Source: a virus. From it: 23,335 nt of DNA. The notes beneath the pieces were generated by a model. The model saw only the letters and a list, made by a program, of their open reading frames with translations. It was not told the DNA's origin and did no database searches. The position numbers were made by a program, and so were the translations under genes. This document shows positions 8,829-16,047 of this stretch, piece by piece. Every line of letters begins with the position of its first letter. The stretch's first letter is position 1. The stretch lies in the IMG/VR virus record IMGVR_UViG_3300003629_000019, positions 1 through 23,335 of that record; one strand, 5' to 3'.

Positions 8829-8858
8829 ATACTAGCAGAAACCACTGTTATAAGGCAA
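8829..8858 (-). promoter_or_regulatory. Possible sigma70-type promoter with extended -10
   Basis: On the minus strand, TTGCCT (8858-8853) and TAGTAT (8834-8829) are separated by 18 bp, and TGC directly precedes the -10 hexamer (extended -10). Each hexamer matches 4 of 6 consensus bases. It lies in one of the few gaps over 100 bp between minus-strand genes and would start transcripts near 8822, upstream of the internal-protein cluster. Consensus is moderate, so this is a candidate only. Confidence 0.35.
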
Positions 8859-8865
8859 CAAAGGT

Positions 8866-10074
8866 CTATGCACTACTTACAGCCTCCCAAGCAGAGCCTG
8901 TGTAAAAATTCAACTTTCCAGTGGTTGAATTAAAAATCAACAACCCTGCTTCTGGAGAAGATATCGCATCACGGCCAGTGGTCGAGTAGCTTGGAAGGAT
9001 TAACCTAGCACTTGCGTCAAGCGTAGTAAAAGCACCTGTTCCGGGGGACGATGTACCAATGTTTACGTTGGTAATGTCGCCGCCATTAAAGTTCACATCA
9101 CCCGAGGCGTTGGCTGTAACGGTTTTAGAGGCCTGGACAGAACCAAGAGACGTGATGTCGTTGTAGTTCAACTCGGTTGCAGTAGCTGTGATTGTTGTCC
9201 CAGCAATACTAAGCGTAGAAAAGTTTCCCGTTCCTGCGGTTGTTGCGCCGATGTTTACGGCATCAATCGTACCGCTGTTGATATCGACATTGGTGAGATC
9301 AAAGTTGTTGAAGTCGATGCCAAAAGAATCAGTGGTAACAACCTTATTTGCCTGAACCTGCCCCAAGCTACTGATGTCATTGTAGTTCAACTCAGTCGCG
9401 GTCGCAGTAACTGTGGTGCCTGCGAGTTGAAAGGTTGTAGTAATGTTTGCGGACGTAATACTTGCAGAAGTAATGTTTGCAGTTGCAACAGTAGCTGTTC
9501 CCGTAACACCCAGATCAGTAAAGTCACCCGTGCTTGCGGAAGAAGCCCCGACTGGAGTCCCGTCGATCGCACCACTATTAATATCGACATTCGTCATCGG
9601 AGCGTTTGCAAAATCAATTGCTTTTGCTGCACCAGCCGTCACCGTTTTGTTGGCTTCGACAGTTCCAAGAGTTGTGATGTCGTTGTAATTCAGCTCCGTG
9701 GCAGAGGCTGTCACCTCCACAGCGTCAATGTTGAACGTGTTGTTTACGTTGAGTGTGCCGTCGATGTCAGCTGTTCCGCCAGTCGAAACCGTAAAGTTTG
9801 TTGTGACCTCAAGATTTGGAACAACAAAAGTCCCTGGAGTTCCCCCGGTCCCTACGCGCAAAATAGTGCTGTCTACCCAAACCGTTCCGTCTTCCAAATC
9901 CACAGGAGTAGTGGGAATGTCGGTCATTACGGTTTTTGTAGCACGGCCTTCACCAGGATTTTGGTACTGCTCCAAATACACAGCAAAAGACTGCACAAGG
10001 GAGTCCATGTACTGTCGGCTGTATTCGTCCGGGGCGAGCGGGAATATCGGCTTGGCGAGATTGCGCGAACTCAT
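8866..10074 (-). CDS. Tail fibre protein with ELNYNDI repeats (402 aa)
   Basis: Starts at ATG 10074, overlapping the previous stop by one base (TGATG). The N-terminus (MSSRNLAKPIFPLAPDEYSR, about residues 1-55) probably attaches to the virion. The rest is Thr/Ser/Asn/Ala-rich beta sequence with three copies of TELNYNDI (126-133, 227-234, 300-307), each followed by a 'SLG.VQA.K.VT' strand, plus 'TNVDINSG.ID' and 'G.TTAGTGNFSTL' units. Such repeats are typical of marine phage tail fibres. The C-terminus (SPEAGLLIFNSTTGKLNFY, then GSAWEAV) matches a common fibre-tip ending. The role is host recognition as a trimeric fibre (inferred). A related ELN repeat occurs in the other fibre at 15002-15985. 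Confidence 0.82.
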   Translation of the reverse strand: MSSRNLAKPIFPLAPDEYSRQYMDSLVQSFAVYLEQYQNPGEGRATKTVMTDIPTTPVDLEDGTVWVDSTILRVGTGGTPGTFVVPNLEVTTNFTVSTGGTADIDGTLNVNNTFNIDAVEVTASATELNYNDITTLGTVEANKTVTAGAAKAIDFANAPMTNVDINSGAIDGTPVGASSASTGDFTDLGVTGTATVATANITSASITSANITTTFQLAGTTVTATATELNYNDISSLGQVQANKVVTTDSFGIDFNNFDLTNVDINSGTIDAVNIGATTAGTGNFSTLSIAGTTITATATELNYNDITSLGSVQASKTVTANASGDVNFNGGDITNVNIGTSSPGTGAFTTLDASARLILPSYSTTGRDAISSPEAGLLIFNSTTGKLNFYTGSAWEAVSSA

Positions 10075-12131
10075 CAGCGCCTCCCGTCAGGACGAATGTC
10101 AATCGTCGGGCTACCAAGCCTCCAGGTCACACCAATTTCATCAGACTCCAAGCGGAACCGCATGCTCCTGCCACGAAGACGCATGTAAACCTGCTCGGTA
10201 AACTGCTCCACAGGAGACGTGTTGGTCTGAGTAACTGTCTTTGAGTTAGACTGAACGATGCCGCTACCCATTGCGTTTTGCATCTTCACTGTCATCGAAA
10301 CGGACGGAGAGTCCGCTGTAGAGTTGTCTAGCGACAGATCAGGCAAAACCCTAGAAACAAACATGAAGTTGTTTCCGTCAGCAATATCGATCGGGCTGGA
10401 CTCGATGTAGCTGTTCATGGCTGCGCCATCCGCATCGATGCCAACCTCGTGCTCGTACAGATAGTTGTCAGCCGAAGCGATCGGATTTGGATCCACACCA
10501 CGGTCAATCCATGCTGTCCGCCCCAACTCTCCATAATACCAAACACCTTCGGAGTAGTTATAAACTACATACCGATCGTTTTCCTGGCTGTTTGCCGAAG
10601 GATAGAACCAAAACACTTCAGAAAATGCGGAGTTTACACCAGCAAAGATCTTTGCACGTTGGTTTTGATTGAGGTCGCTAAACACGTAATCACGAACAGT
10701 GCATGGGAGTTTTTCCACACGGCCCGTGAACACATAGAAGTTTGCGATGCCCATCCAATACACCATGTCGTTTACAGCTACAGCCGCATTCGGACCTTGG
10801 ATCGTGGTGTTATAGGCAAGCTCCTGTAGACCAAATGTAAACGGAGGTCCAAGATACTGCATTGCATGCAGCGATGCATCAGTGAAGATCAAGATCTGTT
10901 GGCGGGTTTCAACCGCCGTTACGATCTCGGAACCAGAACCAATGCGCAATTCACCCGCTGTGGTGGTCGCCGTAGTTTCCCACTCGGTCAGTGATTCTTG
11001 GTCCGAGAACCGAATGAGCAACGGGTCTTGTGTCCCGATACTATTTTCTCCATCACAACCAAACGCAATCACGTGGCGATCTTGGTCAGACACAAGAACC
11101 TGCTTTGCGATAGTAGGCGCAAGATTAGAGCCTGAAAGAGAGGAAAGCTCTACCATTCTATTTGGAGAGCGCACGTTGGGAGAGTCACTTCTGTCCCAGT
11201 AATAAATGCTGCCGTCTCGAATACAGGCAATCAAGTCTTCCCCGAAATTGTCTTGAGACCAAATGCGGAGGTTCGCACCTGCGACCGCAATGTCTGTGCC
11301 AGAGCCCCACGTTCCACGGCTCCAGGTTCCTGCACCCCAACCGTTGCCGTAGATCGCAGCATCTGGACCAGGGTTGATTTCGTAAGCTCCAACAACGGAC
11401 GCACCGCCATTACCTGTATCAGAAGCGTTTGGAAACACTGACAGAACAATAAAGTAAGAGTCCGTGTCTGGTACGGAAGAAACTTCATACTCTGCGTTCA
11501 GAACCGTGTCCGTTACAGTCCCTCCTAACGAAACCGCCCCAGAGAACGTAACAAACGCACCAGCTTCCGCTCCGTGAAGAGTGTCGCTGACCAATAGCGA
11601 AGAACAAAACACTGCAGTCGTGGAGGTGTGCGTTGCTGCTGTGGTTGAATTATAGCCGCGTTGGCACTGCTGCAGAGTGTTGCCAAGAACACCAGAGTAC
11701 AGAATTTCTTCAGAGTCTATCTTGATGACACCCGAAGCGGGAAATCCTGACGCATCAGCAAGCGTGATCGTTACGTCGTCAGCGCCGATGTTGCCAGAAA
11801 GTGTCGAGTCCACCACGGAGAACGTAACGTCTCCTGCCGATGTCGTGACGCGAATAGGTGTGATATTATAGTATGCCTCACCATAACGGTAGTAGTACCG
11901 CCGGTTTGTACCAACGGACAAAAGCCGCTCCCCTTGGAGCGTCACCCAGGAGATCATCCCACGACAGGACCCTAGAAAAGTGGAGTTGTTTAGCTTTTGC
12001 CAACCGCCAAGCTTTTCTGGAAACCCCAACCGGAATCTTACGAGGTTCCCGTCACGCCAGCCACCTTCGTTGGTGTAGGCGGTGACCTCTCGATTGATGC
12101 CGGGTCTAAATTGCAGCTTAGAAAGCGGCAT
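10074..12131 (-). CDS. Large tail structural protein (685 aa), possible tail tube/nozzle component
   Basis: The start at 12131 has AAGGAG about 11 nt upstream. It begins MPLSKLQFRPGINREVTAYT, then EGGWRDGNLVRFRLGFPEK and LGGWQK. This opening is very common in marine phage genomes (recalled), where the protein is annotated as a virion structural or stabilisation protein. The length (685 aa) and beta-rich composition suit a tail tube or nozzle protein of the T7 gp12 or P22 gp10 type, but homology to these is not shown. A short Trp/Gly motif, GWGAGTWSRGTWGSG (encoded at about 11304-11343), also appears at the N-terminus of the repeat protein at 16048-17205. The middle region (DRHVIAFGCDG, LRIGSGSEIVTAVET) looks beta-propeller-like. 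Confidence 0.7.
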   Translation of the reverse strand: MPLSKLQFRPGINREVTAYTNEGGWRDGNLVRFRLGFPEKLGGWQKLNNSTFLGSCRGMISWVTLQGERLLSVGTNRRYYYRYGEAYYNITPIRVTTSAGDVTFSVVDSTLSGNIGADDVTITLADASGFPASGVIKIDSEEILYSGVLGNTLQQCQRGYNSTTAATHTSTTAVFCSSLLVSDTLHGAEAGAFVTFSGAVSLGGTVTDTVLNAEYEVSSVPDTDSYFIVLSVFPNASDTGNGGASVVGAYEINPGPDAAIYGNGWGAGTWSRGTWGSGTDIAVAGANLRIWSQDNFGEDLIACIRDGSIYYWDRSDSPNVRSPNRMVELSSLSGSNLAPTIAKQVLVSDQDRHVIAFGCDGENSIGTQDPLLIRFSDQESLTEWETTATTTAGELRIGSGSEIVTAVETRQQILIFTDASLHAMQYLGPPFTFGLQELAYNTTIQGPNAAVAVNDMVYWMGIANFYVFTGRVEKLPCTVRDYVFSDLNQNQRAKIFAGVNSAFSEVFWFYPSANSQENDRYVVYNYSEGVWYYGELGRTAWIDRGVDPNPIASADNYLYEHEVGIDADGAAMNSYIESSPIDIADGNNFMFVSRVLPDLSLDNSTADSPSVSMTVKMQNAMGSGIVQSNSKTVTQTNTSPVEQFTEQVYMRLRGRSMRFRLESDEIGVTWRLGSPTIDIRPDGRR

Positions 12132-12143
12132 GTGTCCGGCTCC

Positions 12144-12611
12144 TTACGCAGGTTCTGACGGCCAATCACCTTCAGATAGAAACGGGAAGTTTTGATGGTC
12201 CGTAATATCACGCAACTGCTGACGGTATGTCGCCCACGCAATCTTTTGATCATTGGTCAAAGGTGTGTCGTCAACCTGAGTCCAGTCCGACCGAGCAAGT
12301 TTTTGGTTTCTGTCCTGGCGAACTGCTTCAGACTGTCTGTTAGTCCGTTCAGTGATCTCTTCAGGGCTGGCCTCAGAAACATTCCAGACCTGAGTCCAAG
12401 TTGACCCAACAAGAACAGGAGTTCCTTCAGAAATGTTTTTTGTGTAATCGACCGTGGGCCGCTCAGCTCTAACAACAACTTCAAGGCCCCACTCTTTTAG
12501 GAGCTCGTCGGTTGGTTTTTTCGGAAAAGACGTGTTGGGGTTGTCTTTACGAAGCATCCCAATGCTATATGGGTACTTTTCGACAACACCGTTCTTTACA
12601 AGTGCATGCAT
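12144..12611 (-). CDS. Phage tail assembly chaperone-like protein (155 aa)
   Basis: The start ATG at 12611 follows GGGAGA with a 6-nt spacer. The C-terminal 65 residues carry RNQKLARSDWTQVDDTPLT, then WATYRQQLRDIT and a final WPSEP. This 'R...L..TDWTQL.D.PLT...AWATYRQ.LRD....P....WP' pattern is the signature I know for the phage tail assembly chaperone family (Pfam Phage_tail_APC). The N-terminal half (KYPYSIGMLRKDNPNTSFP) resembles the front part of many small tail-associated proteins that help fibres fold. It lies between the glycosyltransferase/fibre block and the large tail protein, which fits a fibre-assembly role. No membrane segment. Confidence 0.72.
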   Translation of the reverse strand: MHALVKNGVVEKYPYSIGMLRKDNPNTSFPKKPTDELLKEWGLEVVVRAERPTVDYTKNISEGTPVLVGSTWTQVWNVSEASPEEITERTNRQSEAVRQDRNQKLARSDWTQVDDTPLTNDQKIAWATYRQQLRDITDHQNFPFLSEGDWPSEPA

Positions 12612-12612
12612 C

Positions 12613-12891
12613 TTATTTCTCCCTAACGGCCTGAGCCAAATCGAGGATTGCCTCTGCTACTTTTAGCATAGCCTCAGCTTCAGTGTAAGGGATTTTCTTT
12701 TCCCGGAACTCGAACTTTTTGCTTTCTGGGTGGAAGTACATCTTCCACCCCACGCCAAAACCGCCTTCAGGATACTTTGGAATGTCTTTCGTCTCTACAA
12801 AATGACCCGTGCCATTAGGGTTTTTTTGATAGTTGATTGCGTCCACAAACATCCAACCATCAGAATCAACGTCACCAAATAAAAAAGCCAT
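12613..12891 (-). CDS. Hypothetical protein in the tail-fibre block (92 aa)
   Basis: The ATG at 12891 directly follows the glycosyltransferase TGA (TGAATG), with GGAGA 5 nt upstream. The N-terminus contains DVDSDGWMFVD, a D-x-D-x-DG acidic turn like the start of a calcium-binding loop, but the residue at loop position 12 is Ala, so a true EF-hand is not supported. The middle is aromatic and Gly-rich (EGGFGVGWKMYFHPESKKFEF); the C-terminus is an amphipathic helix. I do not recognise the family. Its place between the glycosyltransferase and the chaperone-like gene suggests an accessory role in fibre assembly or modification (inference only). Confidence 0.6.
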   Translation of the reverse strand: MAFLFGDVDSDGWMFVDAINYQKNPNGTGHFVETKDIPKYPEGGFGVGWKMYFHPESKKFEFREKKIPYTEAEAMLKVAEAILDLAQAVREK

Positions 12892-13878
12892 TCATCTCTC
12901 CGTTTTAAAAAGCCTTTTAAGGGCTGTGTTAGCAATGTCTCGGGGCAAGTCCCCCCAACACGCTGTTTCTATGGGACTGTTTTTAGGTGGGGTAGTGATA
13001 GAGCAAGCATTTATGGCCGCTCCATATGCAAAAGGAGCATTCCCAATCTGAAGGGAAACGTGTGCAAGATGAGTCCAGGCCTCTCTGCATGATGGGTCAG
13101 AGGCAACTGCGAACAAAAAAGATCTAATCATTTCGTTTTTATTTTTCATCTCAAAGAAGCATTGAGCAACGGAAAGCCACGCATACGCTGATTTTATACG
13201 GTTTTCAGGGTTTTCAGTTTTTTCAAGAAGCTCAATTGCCTTTTTATACTCAGATATAGCCTCTTCAAAAAGACCTTTTTGTTGATGCTCAAAGGCGAGC
13301 TGCGTCCACGCAGAAAAATTGGTCGGGTCATTTTCTAAAATTTTCAAAAGCAGAGGCTCATAGTCTCTTTGTTTACCGTTTTGATGATGCTCCATGCGGA
13401 CACTGGTATCAAAATACTTTGCGGAGGAAGGTGTTACTGGAGCTAAAAGTTCGTGCACGGCGTTCTTCCAGACACAAGAGTGTCGTGCGTGAATGCGGAA
13501 TCTTTTAGACAAGATAGATGGAATTGTCTTTTCAGAATCTGCCCACTCATCAACAAACTCGCAGCTTCCAAGATCTCCGTCAAAATCTTCCTTTAGGCAA
13601 TCTAACCAACCGCACACTAAACGCTCATCCAAGTCCATACTAACGCACACATCAACATCTTTTGGAACAAGAGAAAGAGCCTTGTTTCGTGCGTCGTCAA
13701 ACCGCCAGGGTTCTATCTTTTCTTGATGAACAATTGCGCCGCCGGCTTTTAAAAGCTCAACGGTTTTGTCCGTAGAACCTGTGTCCAAAACATACACTGG
13801 GCAATCTCCAATAGATTGCAGAAAACAATCTACGTTTTCTGCTTCGTTTTTAGAGATTGCATAAACGGCTATTTTCAT
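12892..13878 (-). CDS. Family 2-type glycosyltransferase with TPR-like C-terminus (328 aa)
   Basis: The N-terminal 150 residues show the GT-A fold pattern of family 2 glycosyltransferases: a first strand with ISKNEAEN (8-15), VLDTGSTDKTVEL (30-42) for nucleotide-sugar binding, DDARNKAL (61-68), and MDLDE (81-85) supplying the D-x-D metal site. Residues 170-290 are helical repeats (NFSAWTQLAFEHQQKG, EAISEYKKAIELLE, SAYAWLSVAQCFFEM, REAWTHLAHVSLQIG) typical of TPR units. GT2-TPR fusions are known for proteins that glycosylate proteins or cell-surface sugars. The gene overlaps the propeller gene by ATGA (13875-13878). Targets could be the phage fibres or propeller, or host surface glycans; this is inference. 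The DNA looks clearly more AT-rich than most of the window, which suggests acquisition. Confidence 0.88.
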   Translation of the reverse strand: MKIAVYAISKNEAENVDCFLQSIGDCPVYVLDTGSTDKTVELLKAGGAIVHQEKIEPWRFDDARNKALSLVPKDVDVCVSMDLDERLVCGWLDCLKEDFDGDLGSCEFVDEWADSEKTIPSILSKRFRIHARHSCVWKNAVHELLAPVTPSSAKYFDTSVRMEHHQNGKQRDYEPLLLKILENDPTNFSAWTQLAFEHQQKGLFEEAISEYKKAIELLEKTENPENRIKSAYAWLSVAQCFFEMKNKNEMIRSFLFAVASDPSCREAWTHLAHVSLQIGNAPFAYGAAINACSITTPPKNSPIETACWGDLPRDIANTALKRLFKTER

Positions 13879-15005
13879 GCGCCCAAGCCGGGATAAACAC
13901 TGAAAGAAAGAGCTTGACCCGTCCGTAGATTGTTTAAATTGTAAGAGCTCGAAAAACTCAATGAGCCTGGGGTCGTATGATCCAAAAGAATTAGATCATC
14001 GTTTCTGTTTTCTCCGACGGCTAGATAGTCACCCGTAGGACTAAACTTTACAGCTGCTCCATCTGGAGTTGCGTAACTTGTAGCAAAACTCACGGAACCT
14101 GGGGTTGTATGGTCTAAAAGAGTGACGCCACTAGTTGCAGCATTAAACCCGACTGCGATATAGTTTCCGTCTGGAGAAAAATCTACGCTGTTTATAGCGT
14201 CTGGAAAAGTATATGTGTCGGCTAAACTTAGAGAACCAGCCGTCGTATGGTCTAAAAGAGTAAACGTAGCACTGGCTGTTCCAGAGTTGTACCCTGAACC
14301 GACTGCGATATAGTTTCCGTCTGGAGAAAAAGCTACAGTGTAAACTTCATTAGAATTGCCAACGGCCGCTGTGTAGCTGTCCGCAAAACTTAAAGACCCA
14401 GAGCTGTGAGAAACCAGCGTAACATTTGGTCCCCCACTGTTGGTGTTGAAATAACCAACCACTAAATATGAGTCGTCGCTATTCCAATCGAGATAGGTAG
14501 CATAAGAGTTAGCGCCCCCAAGAGCATAGGAAGTTACACTGCTAAGGCTTCCTCCGGAAGGACTTAGAAGCGTAAGCTCACTAGCAGCTTGGCTGCCAAC
14601 GGCGATGTAATTATTGTCATTACTAAACTTACAAGCATAAGCAGAAACGTTACTGTTTCCACTCACACTGTATGTGTCGAGCCCCGAAAGAGATCCAGCA
14701 GTAGAGTGGTCTAAAAGGTGGGTGTTAAAATATTCACCCCCTACTGTGCCCCAGCTAGAAGCAACCGCCAAATAGTCGCTGTAATCACCAACGGAATTAA
14801 AAGAAACAGAATATCCGCTTCGGTCATCTCGTAGCAAATAACCCACAGCTAAAGTCAAAGACGATGGGTCTGTGTTGTCAAAAACCTGTACACCCCATTG
14901 ATTTCCGTCAGTGGTTTTGTCCACCGCAACAGCAAGATATCCGCCGGCACTACCACCGCCGGCACCTGCCGCTGCTGCTTCAACTTTCTTAGAAATAGTG
15001 CTCAT
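13875..15005 (-). CDS. Seven-repeat beta-propeller protein in the tail-fibre block (376 aa)
   Basis: The start chosen is ATG 15005, which overlaps the fibre stop (ATGA) and has AGGGGA 8 nt upstream; an upstream in-frame start would lie inside the fibre gene. After a 22-residue Ala/Gly-rich N-terminus, the Y-(I/L)-x-VG-like core strand recurs seven times, at residues 23, 78, 133, 180, 232, 282 and 327, every 45-55 residues. It is often preceded by F-S-P-D-G and followed by 'LLDHTT.GSLSFA.SY'. The first unit lacks its leading strand, while the C-terminus ends in an extra strand (ALSFSVYPGLGA), as expected if the ring is closed by combining both ends. This is the WD40/lactonase-like pattern. No enzyme residues are evident. 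Its context suggests a receptor-binding or fibre-tip protein (inference). Confidence 0.75.
   Translation of the reverse strand: MSTISKKVEAAAAGAGGGSAGGYLAVAVDKTTDGNQWGVQVFDNTDPSSLTLAVGYLLRDDRSGYSVSFNSVGDYSDYLAVASSWGTVGGEYFNTHLLDHSTAGSLSGLDTYSVSGNSNVSAYACKFSNDNNYIAVGSQAASELTLLSPSGGSLSSVTSYALGGANSYATYLDWNSDDSYLVVGYFNTNSGGPNVTLVSHSSGSLSFADSYTAAVGNSNEVYTVAFSPDGNYIAVGSGYNSGTASATFTLLDHTTAGSLSLADTYTFPDAINSVDFSPDGNYIAVGFNAATSGVTLLDHTTPGSVSFATSYATPDGAAVKFSPTGDYLAVGENRNDDLILLDHTTPGSLSFSSSYNLNNLRTGQALSFSVYPGLGA
14149..14331 (-). repeat. 33-bp exact direct repeat between two propeller blades
   Basis: The same 33 bases occur at 14149-14181 and 14299-14331, 150 bp (50 codons) apart, covering the FSPDGNYIAVG core of blades 5 and 6. 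Identity at the DNA level in adjacent blades suggests recent duplication or gene conversion. Confidence 0.85.
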
Positions 15006-15985
15006 GCCAAAGCATCCCCTGCTTGGAACCCATACCAATTTGTACCACCATCAGTGGTCAAAAAGACAAATACGTCTGTTTCACCTGACGCAGGAGCATC
15101 AGGAGCAGTTCCGCCCGCCCAGTCCACGGATGCTGGCCATGTCAGTGTATGAGTCCCACCAGCCGTGACTCGAAGGGTAAAAGCATAAGAGTCGTCTGTC
15201 GTAAGTTGAACACCAGCATAGCTAAAGGTAAAGGTGGTGTTGCCACTAGTGGTAAGAGTGAAAGTGTTGCCTTCGTCGCAGTCTACAGTAGGCGAGGTCC
15301 CAGAAAGTGCAACAACAGTTTCAAGATAGCAAACAGCTTGAACTTCTTCCGTAAGTTTAATGTTTCCGTTTGCATCCGCTGTAACAGCTTTACTTGCCTG
15401 AGAAGTCCCCAAGGTCGTAATGTCAAGATAATTGACCTCTGCTGTTGTGACCGTAGCTCCGTCAAGGATATTCAACTCAGCCGCTGTAGCAGTCAGCCCG
15501 AGATTCGTAAGGGCAGTTGCTGCGTTGGCCAAATCAGAGAGATTGTTTGCGGCAGTCAGAAGACCTGAGAGGTCCGCAGTAAGACTTACGACATTTGCAC
15601 CCGCACCGCCGCCGTCACAGTACACAATGTCTGTGCCGCCATCGGGGATCGTAACTGTGGTCCCCGAACCCTGACTGATGATGACGCTTTGACCAGAATC
15701 GTTTTTGATAAAGTATAGTTTGTCCGCGTCGTTTGGGGACACGGTCACTGTGTTGGTGCCGCTTGGCGTACCGCCAAAAACTAGAACTTTATACTGACCG
15801 TCCGAAAGGCTGCCATCTGAAGTCGTTAGCGTATGTGTCGTTCCAGACAGCGTGATTGCACCAACACCGTTCGTGAGGCGGTCAATGATCTGGAGGTTTG
15901 TGTTGGTGGTTTGCCCCCACGTGCCCGACTGTTCGCCGTCTGCAATGAGCTCGATGCCACCATTTGCCGTGTAGGTACTAGCCAT
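15002..15985 (-). CDS. Tail fibre protein (327 aa)
   Basis: Begins MASTYTANGGIELIADGEQS, with GTWGQTTNTNLQIIDRL, an N-terminal pattern common in marine phage fibres (recalled). The middle has TAAELNILDGATVTTAEVNY, then LDITTLGTSQASKAVTAD, a variant of the ELNYNDI repeats of the second fibre. The C-terminal ~100 residues (TLRVTAGGTHTLTWPASVDW, then VFVFLTTDGGTNWYGFQAG) match a widespread fibre-tip ending. The ribosome binding site is weak (GGGAAA). It is the first gene after a 62-bp gap with a good promoter, and is followed by the propeller gene with an ATGA overlap. The likely role is host-surface binding. Confidence 0.82.
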   Translation of the reverse strand: MASTYTANGGIELIADGEQSGTWGQTTNTNLQIIDRLTNGVGAITLSGTTHTLTTSDGSLSDGQYKVLVFGGTPSGTNTVTVSPNDADKLYFIKNDSGQSVIISQGSGTTVTIPDGGTDIVYCDGGGAGANVVSLTADLSGLLTAANNLSDLANAATALTNLGLTATAAELNILDGATVTTAEVNYLDITTLGTSQASKAVTADANGNIKLTEEVQAVCYLETVVALSGTSPTVDCDEGNTFTLTTSGNTTFTFSYAGVQLTTDDSYAFTLRVTAGGTHTLTWPASVDWAGGTAPDAPASGETDVFVFLTTDGGTNWYGFQAGDALA

Positions 15986-16014
15986 TTCGGTTTCCCGTCT
16001 TTAAATTCGACCCA

Positions 16015-16043
16015 ACTATACGTTCTTTTTCAGAACAACTCAA
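16015..16043 (-). promoter_or_regulatory. Sigma70-type promoter upstream of the fibre/propeller/glycosyltransferase block
   Basis: On the minus strand, TTGAGT (16043-16038) and TATAGT (16020-16015) are separated by exactly 17 bp. The -10 matches 5 of 6 consensus bases and the -35 matches 4 of 6. Transcription would start near 16008, about 22 bp before the fibre ATG. The spacer includes a small GTTCT/AGAAC inverted repeat (16022-16036) that could be an operator or chance. Its place in a 62-bp gap between otherwise packed genes supports it. Confidence 0.55.
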
Positions 16044-16047
16044 TCCG

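Noticed and set aside
9427-10188. 253-residue plus-strand frame
   Set aside because: Antisense to the fibre repeats and the end of the 685-aa gene; no ribosome binding site and a Cys/Ser/Arg-rich product without motifs.
12613-12891. DVDSDGWMFVDA considered as an EF-hand
   Set aside because: The acidic residue falls at loop position 11 and position 12 is Ala, so the calcium loop is not canonical.
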